This document shows, one piece after another, positions 10,660 through 20,397 of a DNA stretch of 21,971 bases. This DNA comes from Sphaeroforma sirkka (taxonomy: Eukaryota; Opisthokonta; Ichthyosporea; Ichthyophonida), in the NCBI GenBank assembly GCA_001586965.3, contig LUCW03001180.1, positions 1 to 21,971 on the forward strand, written 5' to 3'. Below the pieces are notes generated by a model, which was not told the origin of the DNA, did not search any database, and saw nothing but the letters and a program-made list of their open reading frames with translations. Both the position numbers and the translations under genes were made by a program. How positions within the stretch are numbered: the first letter of the stretch is position 1; each line of letters begins with the position of its first letter.

Positions 10660-13600
10660 CTACTGATTCTCAAGATCGTCATAGTTAGGTAGTATCTCAT
10701 CGAGATTATCATGCGGGCGAGACTCGCCATTATGGCTATACAGTGCAAAAGGCAGCGACCCCAGACGTTCCGCTGTATTGTCTTCTTCGTACATCTCAGA
10801 CTCCGTTGGATTCTCAGGTGATTGTAGGCTCAATTTTGCCATACTTGATGAAGTTGAGATAGAGGGAGCTCTGCCTATTGATCCGACATCCGGTTGATAC
10901 CTCTGTTCGAAAACGGTCCGCCGCGCCGTATTATCAGGTATTGTCCACGGGTTGGAGTCAGAAGGCCCTAGATAAGATGAGTAAAAGAAAATGGTGTCGG
11001 TGCAAGCTTAAGAAACGCTGACGATTGCCAGTGAAACTTGTAATTTTGGGTGCCGACACGAGTGTTAGTAAAAAATTGCAGATCGTCAGCGTGAGCTACC
11101 TAGCGTAGCGAGCGCACAAAAGAGTAAACGATAAGAGAAACCTATCACTGTAAAACAAAATCCCGTGGAAAGTCAAGTGAGGAAGTACGGACTGATTCAA
11201 GAAAATATTTGTCAGCAAAAGCACCAATGGATCCTACTAAACATACCCGTCTCTGGTGGATGTATATTCAGATTAGGTGCCGAACCACGGTTGTTATAGA
11301 TCTGGTTTGCGGAGTATTCGAATGTTTTCTCAGTTGGTCCCCCAGTGGCCTCTTGCCACCGAGCTTCGTGTTGATCAAGATCTTCGCCTGATGTGGAACT
11401 CTCCGTGCCCTGTACAAGGCTCTCCTCTACGGCGGCTTCCTGGATATTAATATATGGCAGTTATAATGGATATGTACACGCACTGACGTCTACGGACTCC
11501 GACAACGAACAAAAATAAATGCAAGTCCTCCAGTGCAAAGAACATCCTTTGTAAGACCGACTTACCTTCCCACTTGACTTTATGTTATTCCAGAATAGCG
11601 CGGACTTCTTCTTAGCTCTGCCGTGTCTCATTTGTATCCTCTGCGGTAGTGTATATGCACGTGCTCTGTGCGAAAAGTATGAAATTTCAATGATAGAAGA
11701 CTACAACAACCGCTGAATAGTTGCGAATGGGTGGCATTCAATAAAGATCTGTCCCAATGGGTTCAACTTCCAAAACAAACGATGCGGTAGCTGATAAATA
11801 CCTGAGTTGATCGATGTGGCCGGCATAAGCCCAGTTCCTATCGTTTGTTGGTTTTATGAAATATCGCTGCAGTCTGCCTGGTTTTATGGTCGTCCGTTCA
11901 CCATCCACAAAGACACTTTCTTCAGCTTCTTGCTCGCTGATACCAACAATATCAGACACTTTTTCCATCTCTTCGAATATTGGTGGTTCCTCGTTCTCAT
12001 GAAATTGAACATGATCAAGCATCCGATTCATATTATCGCTAGATTTGGGTGGGCACGAGGGGAAGAACGAGCTATACTATGAGCATTCAGTACAGATACG
12101 CGAAACGTGGCAACTGCACACCAGGAATAAAAAATTACAGTATTCGCAGAATGGTTCCGGTATCGAGATAGTAGTATTGTGCAAAAGCTATGCTCATGCA
12201 CTCACACACTTGACGAGTGCGATCGTAGATACGCTACGTCGCTCATAATCATTTTAGTTCACTATCATATTAGTTCACATACCCGAAAACCATCTTTGAG
12301 ACCTCCTCAGCTACAGAAACAGTTATTGGTAGGCGTAATTTCTGAACGAGTTCTCCGACGGCAGTTACCTTAGCAACCAATTCATATGTGACCTGAAGTG
12401 TCACGCCGTTATGATTGGCAGTGTAAATAACGGAAGGCGCTAAGAACTCTCCATTGTCACCTGCGTTCCGCGATGCGATTGAGAGGAAACAAAAGGTGAA
12501 AACTGAGTCCATCGGTCAGGAATACGAACAAAGTAAACACAGATCAATATAAAAGTAGCTGTTGCGGTTGATACACTTTTTTGGCCTCATGGGAAGGCCT
12601 TGCTCTACGGCTGCTTCATACCGCGTTTTCCCGTATCAATATGAAGACTTTGGTGGCAGGCTTTACGTATCGAATCTGTTGTGGGCAAAATCTGTACCTT
12701 CTTGAACGCTTTTCTCAAAACGATGTCCTGCGTGTTTGCCATAAAAGCAAAGTCAAAATTGGCAACGATATATACTGACCGCAAGTTGTACAAGCTCATT
12801 CTGTTGTGTAAGGTGATTGAAGGGCGCATGGCACTCTTACCGATGACTCTTTACGAGCCAGAGACGGAGAAACCCGTCGATTGACCCCACTTTCTGACGC
12901 GGATAAGTCCTCGGGCGACCATTTGATACTAGCCTCACTGCCCGATTTGCTAGTAGACCGTCGGTGATGCTTTAGTACAGTTGGAAACAGAGAAGCTCGA
13001 AGCTTAGTCCCAGTCTTTTCTGTTTTATCCTCCTTCTCCAACATAGTTACCGGTTTCTCTGTGATAAATTGACGAACAGTGCCGAAAACCAAAGCATGAG
13101 CATATACATTGATCCTTTAAATTAGCTAATGCGATATTCCAAGCGCACAAGTCATGTCTCATACAAATTAGATGAGCGAAGCTGCTCAAATATGCAGGGT
13201 TTTTAGGTAGAACGGCTAACTAGAGCCAACGAACGCGGATACACACAAGTACTTGGTTGCGCGCACGACGTGAGTATATGGTGTATAGAACACAAACAGT
13301 ACATCAAAACAAAGCACCTCTCAACCGCACTATATTTCGCTCACACACCTTCTTTCTTCGTCTCCGGGGTTCTGGGTAAACTTTCAGGTGAGACAGGAGT
13401 ACCTGGTCTACTATCCGCTGAATCATTTGATACGAGGCTCCCAGTTGACGGCGATTCCTTCAATGCTTCGCCGTATTCAAAACTAGTACTGTCTTTGCTC
13501 AGTGTAACTGACTCTAGGTTAGTTCTATACGATACCATTTCAGCGCCTCGCTTGTCGGTCAGCACAACACTTTGTCTATAAAAGACCTGCAAGCAAAGAG

Positions 13601-15743
13601 AAAAAAAAAACAAACTTTCAACAAGAATGGCAAGCAAATAATAGCCTGTTTCCCTCGTGATTCATGTCAATTGGACAATCATCAGCGCGAACAGATTTAA
13701 TTGCCATGTTAACTGATGGCTATCACGTGAGATCGCGAAATGCGATTTTCGAAAGCTTTTCCATGTTTTGGTGCACGAAGCGGGTTTAGAATGGGAAAAA
13801 ATAAGATACCTTGACTTTTTCTATAAACAGACTTTTGTAATCTGACGTGGCCGATAACACCATCGATACAGGCTTGTCCGCAGCGCTTATTGAGTTTTCG
13901 GTGGACACTTCAACTTGCAGTTTGCTTCTGCCAAGGATATCAAACTGTAATGATGTCGGATCGAATTATTATATTGATGAGGGCCTTGTTTACAATCTAT
14001 ATTTGTACATGTTCCTTCACCCCTCTCCCAAAACCCCCCCCAAAAATCCAAAATTCAGAAGGGAAAAGGATAATCATATATAAAGTGAATCCCTTGGTTA
14101 TATTGCAAACCGAGACAACTAAGAATCTAAGCCTTTACAAAAACTCCCGGTGGCCTTTCTAGATGCATGTAAAAATGAAAAGTGATGTGATAAACTGTAC
14201 ATACCGATTTCCGCGTGGAGGTTTTGCCCTCATTCATATTGATATAAACAGTAGACTTCTCAAACCGCGTCTGCGCCAAGACCACTGTGAAACCAATAAA
14301 TAAAAGTATATCAACGAGTTGCACATGACATGACAGTGATCGATGCTATGCATCTCGACCGCGGTTGAAATTATCGACCGCGTGTTCTAATAACATTGCA
14401 ACAATTTACCACGCACATCATGAAGGCACGCATCCACAACACAGAATACGCATAATGCTGGCTGCAGATGACCATTTCGCCGCTGATCTCACTGACGTAT
14501 ACTGTGATTACCTAGCGGCTTGTTCGCAATCTGGAACGTAAGACTGACTTCCCAAAAGCATGTGACATGGTCGGACTGGAAAGAACTCGGCATGATATCC
14601 TCTGGCAAATTAAAATCCAAATCCATCTGCAAGGGGCGAATTTGTAATGAGCGCTTGTAACGCACTGGAACGAATTTTACATTCAACCCAAACCAGATCT
14701 GACGTGCCCGTCCGGTGCTGCGAACAGATGAATCGCTACAGATTATAAGATTGGTTTTGGTTTTTAAAAATATACATCAATAACCTTATATCCACACACA
14801 CAAACACAATGGAGTCATCGGTATGTACAAAAATACATGCGATCACAGCACTACAAGACATTAAAATGTGATTTACAGGTGCAGTTAAGATGCACAGATG
14901 TGATGCTGATTGCGTGTCATGGACTATACCTAACCTCGATCAAGTCCTTCAGTAGAAAAATGCTCTAAAATATAAAACATTTTATTGATATAAGTATCCT
15001 TTAATGTGTATCTAGGAGTTCAGATATTTAAAAAATAAGAAGCAATCCTTAAGGCAGAAACGAAGCGTGATAGTATGTCATGTCGTACATACACAGCGAA
15101 ATCAAAACTTAAATACTCACGTGGGCGGCTCCAGGCACGACTTCGACATCTCCCAATTTGAGAAATTTGCTAAAAAGCACGTGGTTCTTGGGCTTCTTCT
15201 TCTTGTCCTTTGTTTTCTCTTGGAATACATTTGCAATTAGCAACTTCATGTCCGGGTAGTACAACGGACAGTCCCTTTGCGAATCGATGTCGATCGAAAT
15301 CTGGGAGATAAAAGAGTTCCACGGATATGGTTTCTAATTAATCGATTATAAGTATATATATATATCTCCCAGAACCGAACAATTGTGAGGACACAGATGA
15401 ATCAAACAAAACACACCATAAACGCAAAAACGCCAGGACACCTAAACGAAGCATATCCAACAATGATCTTAGTAGTATTTATGTAAGTCAGAAGATATTG
15501 AATGTATACAAACCCATACTCCATATTTCTAATGTGTTTTCAACACAGATTCATAACCACGCCACAACACAAACAATTACGTATATACATATATACACTC
15601 GCCAACACATCCACACACCCACATACATACATGCATACATACAGACACAATATATATATATATATATATATACATAGATGCACATATACATATACAGATA
15701 TATATATATATATATATAAACATAGGTGCATACATACATATAC

Positions 15744-15786
<43 letters not shown>

Positions 15787-16689
15787 AAAGCATATATAAA
15801 TATAAACTTAAATATCAACATGGACACAGACACACACATATATATATATGTAAATATACAAAAAAAACACAGACACAGACACAGACACACATATATATAT
15901 ATCCATGTGTACACACACATATATATATATCTACATACACACACACATATATATATATCCATGTATACACACATATATATATATATCTACATACACAAAC
16001 ACACACATATATATATATCCACATTCAATAGATACATATACAGAAATTTGTATATATGATTTATATAGTTACGCATATATATATATATATATATACGTGT
16101 ACAAATATTTATATATAGTTGTATGTTATATGTACTTAATATATGTTTTCAATGCATATTCTTGTAAGTATACATGTATGTAGTGCACGCTCCTATATAT
16201 GAGAATTCTCTATACATTTGTGTATGCACGTTTAACCAACCATTTTGTGCACTTATTCGCTAAAAAATTCACGATATTGCCAATCACATAATAGTACAAT
16301 AGCATATCAAATATATATATAAATATAAATATAAATATATATATATATATACAAATATACATACACACACACACACAGATATATATATATATATATATAG
16401 TAGATCAGATATAAAAGGGTAATGTAAAAAGGCTTATTGCTAAAGTTGGTAATGAATAGGATACAGATATAGTATGGGGGAGATTTTATTTTGTTAGGAA
16501 CGTGTCCCTAATTACATGAGGCTTATAATCATGTCTACCGTGTACAAAGGGAGATAAGCGATTTTATAGTACCCCATGGAGGACATACAATATATATGTT
16601 TTATATACATAATACACAAACACCGACTATATATCTATATATGAATAGTGTACGTTTATAAGGGTATTATATAGATATACAATGTGTAT

Positions 16690-16724
<35 letters not shown>

Positions 16725-16876
16725 AACGCGCTGCATGGATTGTGATATATCATTGAAATTAATAATTTTACCTGTACAACATCGTGGTCAAAATAAACAG
16801 GCTTATCCAAACTTAAAGTGAAATTTGGTTTCACTTTTTGGATACGTGCAGGTTCCTTTTTCTGATCATGTTTCAT
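10660..16876 (-). CDS. Alpha-arrestin-like protein with C-terminal LPxY motif
   Basis: Thirteen exons, 5' to 3': 16772-16876, 15121-15300, 14512-14698, 14205-14284, 13810-13944, 13349-13586, 12841-13058, 12622-12727, 12283-12460, 11802-12038, 11566-11638, 11247-11439, 10660-10967. All junctions are GT-AG and in phase, giving 745 residues. The arrestin N-domain is shown by [16 protein letters not shown] (about residues 19-34) and by [10 protein letters not shown] with a following CFWEVSLTF. The C-domain strands ADKPVSMVL and [10 protein letters not shown] are followed by a Ser/Pro-rich insertion (about 241-395), then [14 protein letters not shown] and KLRLPITVS close the fold. The tail (about 477-745) is acidic and low-complexity apart from a basic RAKKKS patch, and ends in [14 protein letters not shown] (736-739) fits the LPxY motif that binds Nedd4-type WW domains. 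By family knowledge, alpha-arrestins recruit ubiquitin ligases to membrane cargo for endocytosis. Subfamily (ARRDC, Rod1/Aly or Rim8-like) is not resolved. The ATG at 16876 is the only one between the upstream in-frame stop and the domain. Confidence 0.85.
10994..11092. repeat. Interlocked inverted repeats in the last intron of the arrestin-like gene
   Basis: An 11-base perfect inverted repeat (ACGCTGACGAT at 11015-11025 and ATCGTCAGCGT at 11082-11092) interlocks with a 7-base one (GTGTCGG at 10994-11000 and CCGACAC at 11053-11059). The order A-B-A'-B' is that of a pseudoknot. It lies wholly inside the intron 10968-11246. No snoRNA boxes or other RNA-family signature were found, so function is unknown. 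Confidence 0.4.
15345..16400. repeat. Long compound (TA)n/(CA)n microsatellite in arrestin intron 1
   Basis: Most of the 1,471-base intron 15301-16771 is built of TA runs, CA runs and short joining words. The densest part is 15584-16095, with a further block at 16306-16400 and a TA run at 16690-16712. Within 15880-16020 a higher-order period of about 56-60 bases alternates CCATGT and CTACATAC joins between CACACATATATA tracts. Within 15640-15790 a second unit of roughly 60 bases (ACATAGRTGCA, then CATATACAG and a TA run) is repeated. Open frames through this block encode only Tyr/Ile/Thr/His repeats and are not genes. Confidence 0.9.
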
Positions 16877-17194
16877 CTTTTCGAAATGTCGAGTCGTTTG
16901 AGAAATGTCAAACGGTTGAGTTTAAAATGATCTCGATATGTCTCACTATATATATATGCTTTTGCTGGCACCGCTTTTCATACTCTCTATAAAGCGATAT
17001 TATATATATGAGAGAAGGAATTGATATAGGAAAGACGCGAGTCGCGATATGAGGTCAGCTTCAGCTATATTTTAATGGAAATAGCTCCAGGGGAAACGTG
17101 ATAGTGTTAAAAAGTATGTGGTGGGACTGGACTAGTAGAAAGTCGTTCTATATTACTATTTAAAAAGGAAAGCCATCGGGTTTCAGTGTTATCA
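16877..17194. other. Upstream region of the arrestin-like gene
   Basis: No coding sequence is recognised. Just before the ATG lies an imperfect tandem duplication of 18-19 bases (16884-16902 and 16903-16920, starting AAATGTC). TA runs occur at 16948-16959 and 17001-17008. The promoter of the arrestin-like gene should be here, but no standard core element stands out. Confidence 0.4.
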
Positions 17195-17345
17195 GCATGA
17201 CGACTGTGAGTGTGAGAGACTGGGAGTCTGGGACACTGGGTCTGGAGTGCCGGACTCTGGAGCCTGGGCCCTTCAATGAAGTCCTGAACTCTTGGCCCTG
17301 GACTGGAACTCTGAAAGTCTGGAACTGAGGATTGGTGGAAGTCAG
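17195..17345. repeat. Degenerate CTGGA/GACTC-word low-complexity island
   Basis: This G/C-richer island in AT-rich DNA is composed of imperfect copies of words such as CTGGGA, TCTGGA and GGACTCTGG. The 90-codon open frame across it (minus strand, 17107-17379) is Ser/Pro/Gln-rich because of this composition and has no family resemblance. Confidence 0.6.
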
Positions 17346-17821
17346 GTGATCTATTTTGGGTTGGGTTTTCTTTATTCAATTTTGTAAAAAGAAATATTAT
17401 AAAAACATGTACATAAATAACAACTATATTTAGAAGTATATCTGCTAAATTTGTATTTTATAATTTATAGAGAGGCATTTTTTATAAAACACTGGCTAGT
17501 CGGCTACAGCCTATTTATAATTCGCGCCTCTCATTTTCTCATTTCTCAATCACGACACAAATATTTTAGGATCCTCACAGGGAGTCACTTTAAAAAAATC
17601 AAGGACCCCCCCTGAAAACGTGACCTAATACTATTAGGGACAATCCGTTATGAGTGAATTTGAATTCTCCAGTGCTCGCTGCTGTCTCTCTCGCTTTGTG
17701 TTGTATTGTTTTCAAAACAAAAACATATAATATGTTTTTAGAAAAACATAATGTGTATTTACATATCATATTCCTTTTTGTTTGTTGTTTTGCTTTTAAA
17801 AAAAAACAACAACAAATAAAA
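17346..17821. other. AT-rich stretch without recognisable genes
   Basis: AT-rich DNA with A and T runs and small palindromes, for example AACATATAATATGTT around 17722-17736. No coding family, RNA gene or tandem array was recognised. Confidence 0.4.
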
Positions 17822-17910
17822 CCACCAATGCCAAACAAACCCGAGACTCTCCGGGTTCTCCGCCTTCCGCCGCTCCGGGTTTCAAATTTTTGGCCCAATT
17901 TTTTTTTAGG

Positions 17911-17939
17911 AACCCGGAGAGGCAGAGACTCTCCGGGTT
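17911..17939. repeat. Hairpin repeat, copy 1 (11-base arms, 7-base loop)
   Basis: Arms AACCCGGAGAG (17911-17921) and CTCTCCGGGTT (17929-17939) are perfect complements around the loop GCAGAGA. The same hairpin, with one loop change, recurs in inverse orientation at 19195-19227. Confidence 0.8.
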
Positions 17940-18258
17940 TCGAGGCACTTTTTTTTTGCCGTTGCTTTTGAAGTTTTGATGTCAAGACGTAGATAACTAA
18001 ATATTCTAGAAATGTAAATAACTTATGCGATTTGGTGTCAACGAAAAAATGTCTATGGGACATGGGTTGTGAAGACAGTTTTTCGATTGAGTGAATATTT
18101 CGTGACTTACACGGTGAGATAGTTAGAAGTATTATAGGTCTCACGATTATAGTACTGTACACCTAATTGTTAGTACAATGAGCGCACACCGAGGGCGCAC
18201 ACTGGGCGTTAAGCCCTATAGTGTTGTTAGAACCAGTGCACAGATTTCGAATATATAA

Positions 18259-18615
18259 TCCATACACCGTAAGTGTACTGTTTTCGCACACGATGTTGCA
18301 TCAGCAGCTGATGTTCGGACATGCACAGCTTGCGAAAATACAATGCACGATAGCTGTAGTATAAATAAGTTTGATTATAGCACAGGGGAATATGGTTTTA
18401 CGTGTAATAATTGTTTTTTTGCCAAGTGTGTGGAGCTGTCACCAGTGGTGTACATTCGTGCACACGATTGCTACATTCACACAATCAGATGCTCAACAGG
18501 AAACCCTGCTCAGGAAGGGTTCGAAAGGTTAGTTGTATACCACAAGTGTGGGGAGACGGCCGAGGTATACCATACTTTAGGAATGGGGAGTGTTAATAAT
18601 AGAGGATATGACTAG
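18259..18615 (+). pseudogene. Cys/His-rich ORF, possible degraded PHD-type zinc finger
   Basis: The open frame between stops spans about 118 residues; the first ATG is at 18343. It contains CTAC, then four residues, H, three residues, C, then after 18 residues CNNC. This resembles the second half of a PHD finger (C-x2-C, x4-5, H-x2-C, x-n, C-x2-C), but with H-x3-C spacing and without the first Cys pairs in frame. Such fingers occur in chromatin proteins and in some transposable-element proteins. The rest has no recognisable similarity. An AATAAA follows at 18818-18823. It could be a fragment of an element gene, an exon with undetected introns, or a chance ORF. Confidence 0.3.
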
Positions 18616-18817
18616 TGAACGGATTTTTTTTTGACGAATTCACAGAAATTCATTTGATTCGATCCATCTATTACAGTTATAACAGGGCTGGACACTCGCA
18701 AACGACCCAGGTGATTCCATTGTAGTTTGTTGTTTTCAGGACGTGCAGTTATTAGTTTGTTTAGTATTGTATACAACTATACATATACTGTTGTGTACAC
18801 TCACACTATTTTATCGA

Positions 18818-18823
18818 AATAAA
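18818..18823 (+). terminator. Possible poly(A) signal AATAAA
   Basis: A plus-strand AATAAA lies about 200 bases after the end of the Cys/His-rich ORF. In AT-rich DNA such hexamers also arise by chance. Confidence 0.25.
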
Positions 18824-18852
18824 TACTGATTTACAAATTTTCAACTCACGAC

Positions 18853-18890
18853 GTCATAGCCTCCTAAAAAATAACAAGAGAGGCTATGAC
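18853..18890. repeat. Perfect 11-base inverted repeat (hairpin)
   Basis: GTCATAGCCTC (18853-18863) and GAGGCTATGAC (18880-18890) are exact complements around a 16-base A-rich loop. It lies inside the inverted-repeat-bounded interval, 30 bases past the AATAAA. Confidence 0.7.
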
Positions 18891-19194
18891 ACGTGCATAA
18901 TTTTACTTTTTTTTCTGTTAAATTGATAAATAGTCTAAACTTGAGACCTGATTATATCACAAAAGTAAATCCAAACTAAGGATGAAATTTGGCCAGAAGA
19001 GCATCCCAAAATTATTTTGTAAAATAGAACTAATGAGATACTCTCATTTATATTTTGAATTAGGAATTTATGAAAACCGGAGAGTCGTAAACTCTCCGCC
19101 GCTCCAGGGTTTGTTATGACATCATCTGAGACTTTGTACTGTTAGCGGGTCAAATCAAAATAGTTACTCCTGGTACAAATTGTACTAAAAATAC

Positions 19195-19227
19195 CAAACC
19201 CGGAGAGTCTCCGCCTCTCCGGGTTTG
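19195..19227. repeat. Hairpin repeat, copy 2 (13-base arms, 7-base loop)
   Basis: Arms CAAACCCGGAGAG (19195-19207) and CTCTCCGGGTTTG (19215-19227) are perfect complements around TCTCCGC. On the minus strand the loop reads GCGGAGA, one base different from copy 1 at 17911-17939, so the two copies are inverted relative to each other. Confidence 0.85.
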
Positions 19228-19244
19228 CTTTTGGCATTGGTGAT

Positions 19245-19673
19245 ATTGATAATTGTTTTTTAATAATAAATAAATAATAGAACCCCCCTCAATCTAATTC
19301 CTCCTTGCTGTGAGTTTTTGACGTTTGTGCACATGCTATACAGGATACACTGACACGGTGACGGTAGTCGGTAAATACACAGTATGTAAAACACATGTCA
19401 ACTACAGGAAGTTTTTCTAAAATTAAAAAGCTATACCAGATCAGCATGTCGCACGTGTTGTAAATATTGTAATTTGTAAGCAATCGCAGCTTCGATTTGC
19501 TTTCCATTATTGATTTTAAAACAAAAAAAAAAAAATACATATTTACTGAGGCTGTGTCTGTATTTTCAGTTTTATACCGTGTATAAAATAGTGTGTATTT
19601 TTGTTTAAAAAAATTGATATAAATCTCAAGAAATGTATGGAAATATTATCTGTAGTAGCGAGTTATTATGTAG
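19245..19673. other. AT-rich stretch without recognisable genes
   Basis: AT-rich DNA with A/T runs. A minus-strand open frame of 83 codons (19289-19540) has no recognisable family and is taken as chance. Confidence 0.4.
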
Positions 19674-19758
19674 TGAGGACTGAGGACTGAGGACTCAGGA
19701 ATGACACTCCTGGACCTGAAGGCTGATCAGTGATCAGTGATCAGTGATCAGTGGTCAC
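19674..19758. repeat. Two heptamer tandem arrays: TGAGGAC x3 and TGATCAG x4
   Basis: Three exact TGAGGAC units occupy 19674-19694. Four exact TGATCAG units occupy 19724-19751, followed by a degenerate TGGTCAC. The second unit contains the palindrome TGATCA, so the array can fold on itself. The segment between them is made of similar GGA/CTC words. Confidence 0.85.
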
Positions 19759-20397
19759 TCCTAGAAACCGCCGGTTCAACCGTTGTTCCAAGTATATACT
19801 CTCGATACTCTCTATAGTCATACCATCACCGATTCACCGTGTGTCTAATAAAAGTGGAAGAATTAATAAAACTGATACACTGAAAGATAAAATTGTCCAT
19901 GAATTAGTTGCGCAGTTTTTGTTTTGTAAAAACAAATTATTTTTCATGACTTCCTGTTATGAATTTATAAAAAATGACTTCAATTTTGTTATTGCCTTCT
20001 TCTAAATTTGTGTGTTTTTAAAAAAAACAAAAAAACAAAAGTCCACTTTTGACTTTTCAGTTTCTCAGGCTGGGCACTGGACAATGGACACAGGTCACAG
20101 AGTCACAGACCACCACCCCAGCAGGGTTTAGACTCCCAGAGTGAGACCACGACAGTGGCATATATTAAAATATTTTTAGAAAGAAAACAAAAAAACTATA
20201 CAAAAAGTGTATGTATGTTTTTAAAATAAATATTTTTAAAAAAGTATATTAAAAAAAATAGCAGTCTATTTTGACTATTTTCCTAACTCCCACCGCCGAC
20301 GCCTGATGGTTCATGGTTGTGACTTTTGACTTTTTAATTTGTGAGTCGACTTCAATGTTCTTGGAGACTGTACTTCTAATCTTCTTGGAGCCAAATG
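19759..20397. other. AT-rich stretch with a G/C-richer word island
   Basis: No gene is recognised. An 84-codon open frame (19751-20005) is AT-driven and without family features. A G/C-richer island at about 20058-20162 uses CTGG, GACTC and CACAG words similar to the one at 17195-17345. A/T-run DNA follows at 20163-20280. Confidence 0.4.

Larger units (their letters stand above)
17822..19244. mobile_element. 1.4 kb interval bounded by inverted repeats; possible transposon-like unit
   Basis: The left edge (about 17822-17857) reads CACCAATGCCAAA, CAAACCC, then GAGACTCTCCGGGTT. The right edge (about 19198-19244), on the opposite strand, reads CACCAATGCCAAA, AG, CAAACCC, GGAGAGGCG, GAGACTCTCCGGGTT. 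The two edges are thus inverted copies; the left one lacks 2 + 9 bases. Related hairpin segments sit inside each edge (17858-17940 and 19073-19113). The interior holds a Cys/His-rich ORF remnant and an AATAAA. No target-site duplication could be found, so this may instead be two independently inserted copies of a hairpin repeat. Transposase motifs are not seen. Confidence 0.4.

Noticed and set aside
15880..16020. Regularly spaced repeats that might suggest a CRISPR-like array
   Set aside because: The units are simple CA/TA tracts with short variable joins, in a eukaryotic intron, with no unique spacers.
15502..16183. Several Tyr/Ile-repeat open frames on both strands
   Set aside because: They are translations of TA/CA microsatellite in an intron; such tracts lack stops by composition.
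17599..18162. 187-codon minus-strand open frame with Lys/Arg and Phe/Cys clusters
   Set aside because: It crosses poly(A) runs and the GC-rich hairpin repeats, and its sequence matches no family; it is most likely a chance frame.
18377..18530. Pol III-like A box (TAGCACAGGGG) and B box (GGTTCGAAAGG), as in tRNA-derived SINEs
   Set aside because: The B box misses its two terminal C bases, the boxes are about 140 bases apart (too far for a typical SINE), and no tRNA fold can be drawn.
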